From Glaciecola sp965660625 (GTDB lineage: Bacteria; Pseudomonadota; Gammaproteobacteria; Enterobacterales; Alteromonadaceae): a stretch of 64,000 bases of DNA. The notes below the pieces were generated by a model. It did not search any database and had not been told where the DNA came from. It saw only the letters and a list, made by a program, of their open reading frames with translations. This document shows, one piece after another, positions 62,282 to 64,000 of the stretch. The translations under genes and the position numbers were made by a program. The DNA lies in assembly GCA_965660625.1 (NCBI GenBank), contig CBFIAR010000016.1, positions 22,162 to 86,161 on the forward strand. The letters are read 5' to 3'. Within the stretch, counting starts at the first letter, position 1; every line of letters starts with the position of its first letter.

Positions 62282-63457
62282 TTATTTGGTTTTTAAAATA
62301 AAGTATTGATAAGTAAAATCCTTCCCAGCACTCTTTTTGTAAATCACTATTTCTTTTTCGATATCAATTAGTGCTTGTGAATCAAATTCTTGCTTCTTCA
62401 ATTCATTAATTTTTTGTTCCAGTGGCTCCCAGTAATTTTTCCAGCCATCGACCCCTAAAGAAAAGTGCGTGATGACTTCATATCCATGCTCCCCAAACAG
62501 TTTTAGTCTGGTGGGTATGTCTGAAATATCAGGGTAGTCTTCCAGCCAGTAATGTTTTGATTCTTCATCAGGAGAATCTGTTAGCCAAACTAAATCACTG
62601 ACCATCATATAGCCATCCTTTTTCAACAAAGGTTTCCATTGCTGAAGCGCTGTTGCCATGCCCATGATGTATACGCAGCCCTCTGCCCAGATGACATCAA
62701 AACTATCGTGTTCGAATGGCAAATCAGTCATTGATGCGCACAGAGGGTGTATCCGCCCATTGAGGTTTAAATCATGCGCTTTGGTTTCAAGTGAGTCAAT
62801 AGCCAGTGATTCATTATCAACGGCAGTAACCATGGCGTTTGTTTTTTGCGCGAGTAAGACTGTTGATGTTCCTTTTCCGCAACCAATTTCCAAAATATGC
62901 GTAGTTGCTTTTGGTGGGATACTTCGTAAAGCTTGTAAAGTCGCTTGCTCTGAACCAGGTCCCCAACGTTCTACTGTTGAAAAAATGCGCATAAAGTCTT
63001 TCATATAATGCTCATGATCGTTCATGTCTTTCGATAACCACCTGATTCTAAGAGCTTCCTTTTCTTCGAAGCCTTGATTGTGTAACCAATTTGCGTATTC
63101 ATTTGGCGCATTTTGGTTTAACGAAATATGCAACTCTCGCTGAGACTTTTCCCCGATTAAGCCTAGTAACAGGTCTCGGACTTTAATTTTTTCTTCGATC
63201 TCATGCTCTACTTGCGTTAAGCGCTCACGCAAAGTGCTCTTGTCTATTTTTTCATCTAAATAGGTTTGACACTCTTTCAGTGAGAGTCCTGCACTCTGTA
63301 ACTGCTTAATGAGATAGAGTCGTTGCAAGTCACGTTCACTATAAAACCGATAACCATTGTCCCTGCGCATCCCTTTGATTAGACCGAGCTTTTCGTAATA
63401 CAAAAGCGTTGTTCTTGATATGCCTACTTTTGCCGCTAACTCTGAAATTAGGTACAT
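62282..63457 (-). CDS. MerR-family regulator fused to a SAM-dependent methyltransferase
   Basis: The 391-residue protein joins a MerR DNA-binding domain (residues ~1-110: LISELAAKVGISRTTLLYYE and GMRRDNGYRFYSERDLQRLY, then a coiled dimer helix) to a class I methyltransferase (~170-310). The methyltransferase has ILEIGCGKGTSTVLLA for SAM binding, MVTAVDNESLAID and FDVIWAEGCVYI. The promoter described below shows that the ATG at 63457 is right and that the longer frame to 63523 is not used. It may methylate a toxic small molecule and sense it at once, but this is inference. Confidence 0.85.
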   Translation of the reverse strand: MYLISELAAKVGISRTTLLYYEKLGLIKGMRRDNGYRFYSERDLQRLYLIKQLQSAGLSLKECQTYLDEKIDKSTLRERLTQVEHEIEEKIKVRDLLLGLIGEKSQRELHISLNQNAPNEYANWLHNQGFEEKEALRIRWLSKDMNDHEHYMKDFMRIFSTVERWGPGSEQATLQALRSIPPKATTHILEIGCGKGTSTVLLAQKTNAMVTAVDNESLAIDSLETKAHDLNLNGRIHPLCASMTDLPFEHDSFDVIWAEGCVYIMGMATALQQWKPLLKKDGYMMVSDLVWLTDSPDEESKHYWLEDYPDISDIPTRLKLFGEHGYEVITHFSLGVDGWKNYWEPLEQKINELKKQEFDSQALIDIEKEIVIYKKSAGKDFTYQYFILKTK

Positions 63458-63493
63458 CCCAGTGTGTATCCACGGTTGGTTAATATTCACACA

Positions 63494-63524
63494 GCATAAA
63501 CTATAGAGTGGTAGACAGGTCAAG
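63494..63524 (-). promoter_or_regulatory. MerR-type promoter with a 19-bp spacer
   Basis: On the minus strand TTGACC (-35, at 63519-63524) and TATGCT (-10, at 63494-63499) are separated by exactly 19 bp. Overlong 19-20-bp spacers are the mark of promoters that MerR-family regulators open by DNA distortion. It lies ~37 bp before the MerR-methyltransferase start, so autoregulation is likely. Short arms AACT and AGTT flank the spacer region. Confidence 0.65.
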
Positions 63525-63955
63525 TTAGGTTGGTAACTTTTTTGAAAATTCTGAATGGCCGCTTGTCGAATGACAGTTTCGGGCAGATTCCGAACGTAGT
63601 TATTTTCGCGGATTTAGTCTCCATAGAACCAAATTGCGGACATACGCTGTAAATAACCGTAAATTCACCTCATATATTATTGGAGCGAGTATCACCTCTC
63701 CACTCTAACGATGCCAAATACAAGAAAGCCGCAACGGCAGCAAACTGCTGTGAAGATATTGTTTTATAGCTTTGAATAACTTACCGGAATATTTAGCAAC
63801 CCATATCTATTAAATTAGGTTCTGAAGAAGACACCACATTATCGGGGATTGAAACTAGACGCATCGCACTGGAATAAAATCTGGTCACACACCAGTCACA
63901 AGTCCAAAATTACCACTAAATTGGTCACAAAAATAACACTCAAAAAACCAAAAAT
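63525..63955. other. Gene-poor region next to tRNA-Arg
   Basis: No gene is recognised in these 431 bp. The octamer TGGTCACA occurs in the last 75 bp, once after AATC and once after AAAT, a short direct repeat next to the tRNA 3' end. The segment holds a few short coding-looking stretches but nothing identifiable. A decayed end of an integrated element beside the tRNA is possible, since tRNA 3' ends are common attachment sites. No integrase is visible. Confidence 0.35.
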
Positions 63956-64000
63956 TGGCGCACCCGGCGCGATTCGAACGCGCGACCCACGGCTTCGGAG
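63956..64000 (-). tRNA. tRNA-Arg(CCG), 3' part, cut by the window end
   Basis: Read on the minus strand, 64000 to 63956 gives tRNA positions 32-76. They are an anticodon loop CTCCGAA with U33 and anticodon CCG, a five-base variable loop GGGTC and a T-arm with stem GCGCG/CGCGC and loop TTCGAAT. The acceptor 3' strand CGGGTGC, discriminator G and an encoded CCA follow. Anticodon CCG reads the Arg codon CGG, and the acceptor end matches known gammaproteobacterial tRNA-Arg(CCG). The 5' part lies beyond the window. Confidence 0.9.

Noticed and set aside
1..64000. CRISPR array, prophage or rRNA operon
   Set aside because: No regular repeat-spacer pattern, phage structural gene or rRNA sequence was seen.

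Overview
The window reads as a chromosomal segment of a moderately AT-rich, heterotrophic, probably marine gammaproteobacterium. This rests on the gene families present: CydDC, a YnjBCD-type ABC importer, two TonB-dependent receptors, five acyl-CoA dehydrogenases, PPK2, MsrAB, three AraC-type regulators and DUF3604 proteins. It also rests on a tRNA-Arg(CCG) with an encoded CCA. A finer taxonomic placement cannot be supported from the sequence alone.

Layout. 0-7 kb: the cydDC exporter pair, an endonuclease/exonuclease/phosphatase lipoprotein followed by a short HAD phosphatase-like relic, a lipoprotein plus lipase-like hydrolase pair, and a PPK2 polyphosphate kinase. 7-21.5 kb: mainly lipid and acyl-CoA catabolism, with glutaryl-CoA dehydrogenase, an adjacent pair of acyl-CoA dehydrogenases, a type-B carboxylesterase, a beta-lactamase-fold esterase and a further acyl-CoA dehydrogenase divergent from an AraC regulator. 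A small FAD oxidase/GNAT pair and a secreted S33 hydrolase follow. 21.5-33 kb: an EAL-domain relic, a DUF1499 protein, then a tight operon. It runs from a siderophore-type TonB receptor through a VTT membrane domain fused to a mercuric-reductase-like flavoprotein, DUF547, YnjB, YnjC and YnjD to a CDP-alcohol phosphatidyltransferase. It meets a convergent FAD oxidoreductase. 33-42.5 kb: MsrAB, a GGDEF(degenerate)-EAL protein, an OlsF-like double acyltransferase, an exported amidohydrolase with a divergent membrane-bound AraC regulator, and a frameshifted exported protein.

42.7-61 kb: the most unusual part. Eight genes run on the minus strand, in transcription order: an alkyl-DHAP-synthase-like flavoprotein, a GlpD-like dehydrogenase, an FGGY kinase, two DUF3604 proteins, a TonB receptor, a membrane-anchored parvulin PPIase and a HupE/UreJ protein. 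An AraC regulator diverges from them. Next come a 3-beta-HSD-like reductase, an SDR and a divergent GMC oxidoreductase. A 44-bp sequence with 35 of 44 identities lies upstream of both the flavoprotein gene and the SDR gene, at nearly the same distance from a matching TATAAAA box, so the two transcription units probably form one regulon. The enzymes suggest uptake and breakdown of a glyceryl-ether or related glycerol conjugate, which is an inference.

61-64 kb: an IS6-family element remnant with both inverted ends but a deleted, nonsense-broken transposase. It is followed by a GNAT gene and a MerR-methyltransferase fusion whose promoter has the 19-bp spacer typical of MerR control. The window ends inside tRNA-Arg(CCG) on the minus strand.
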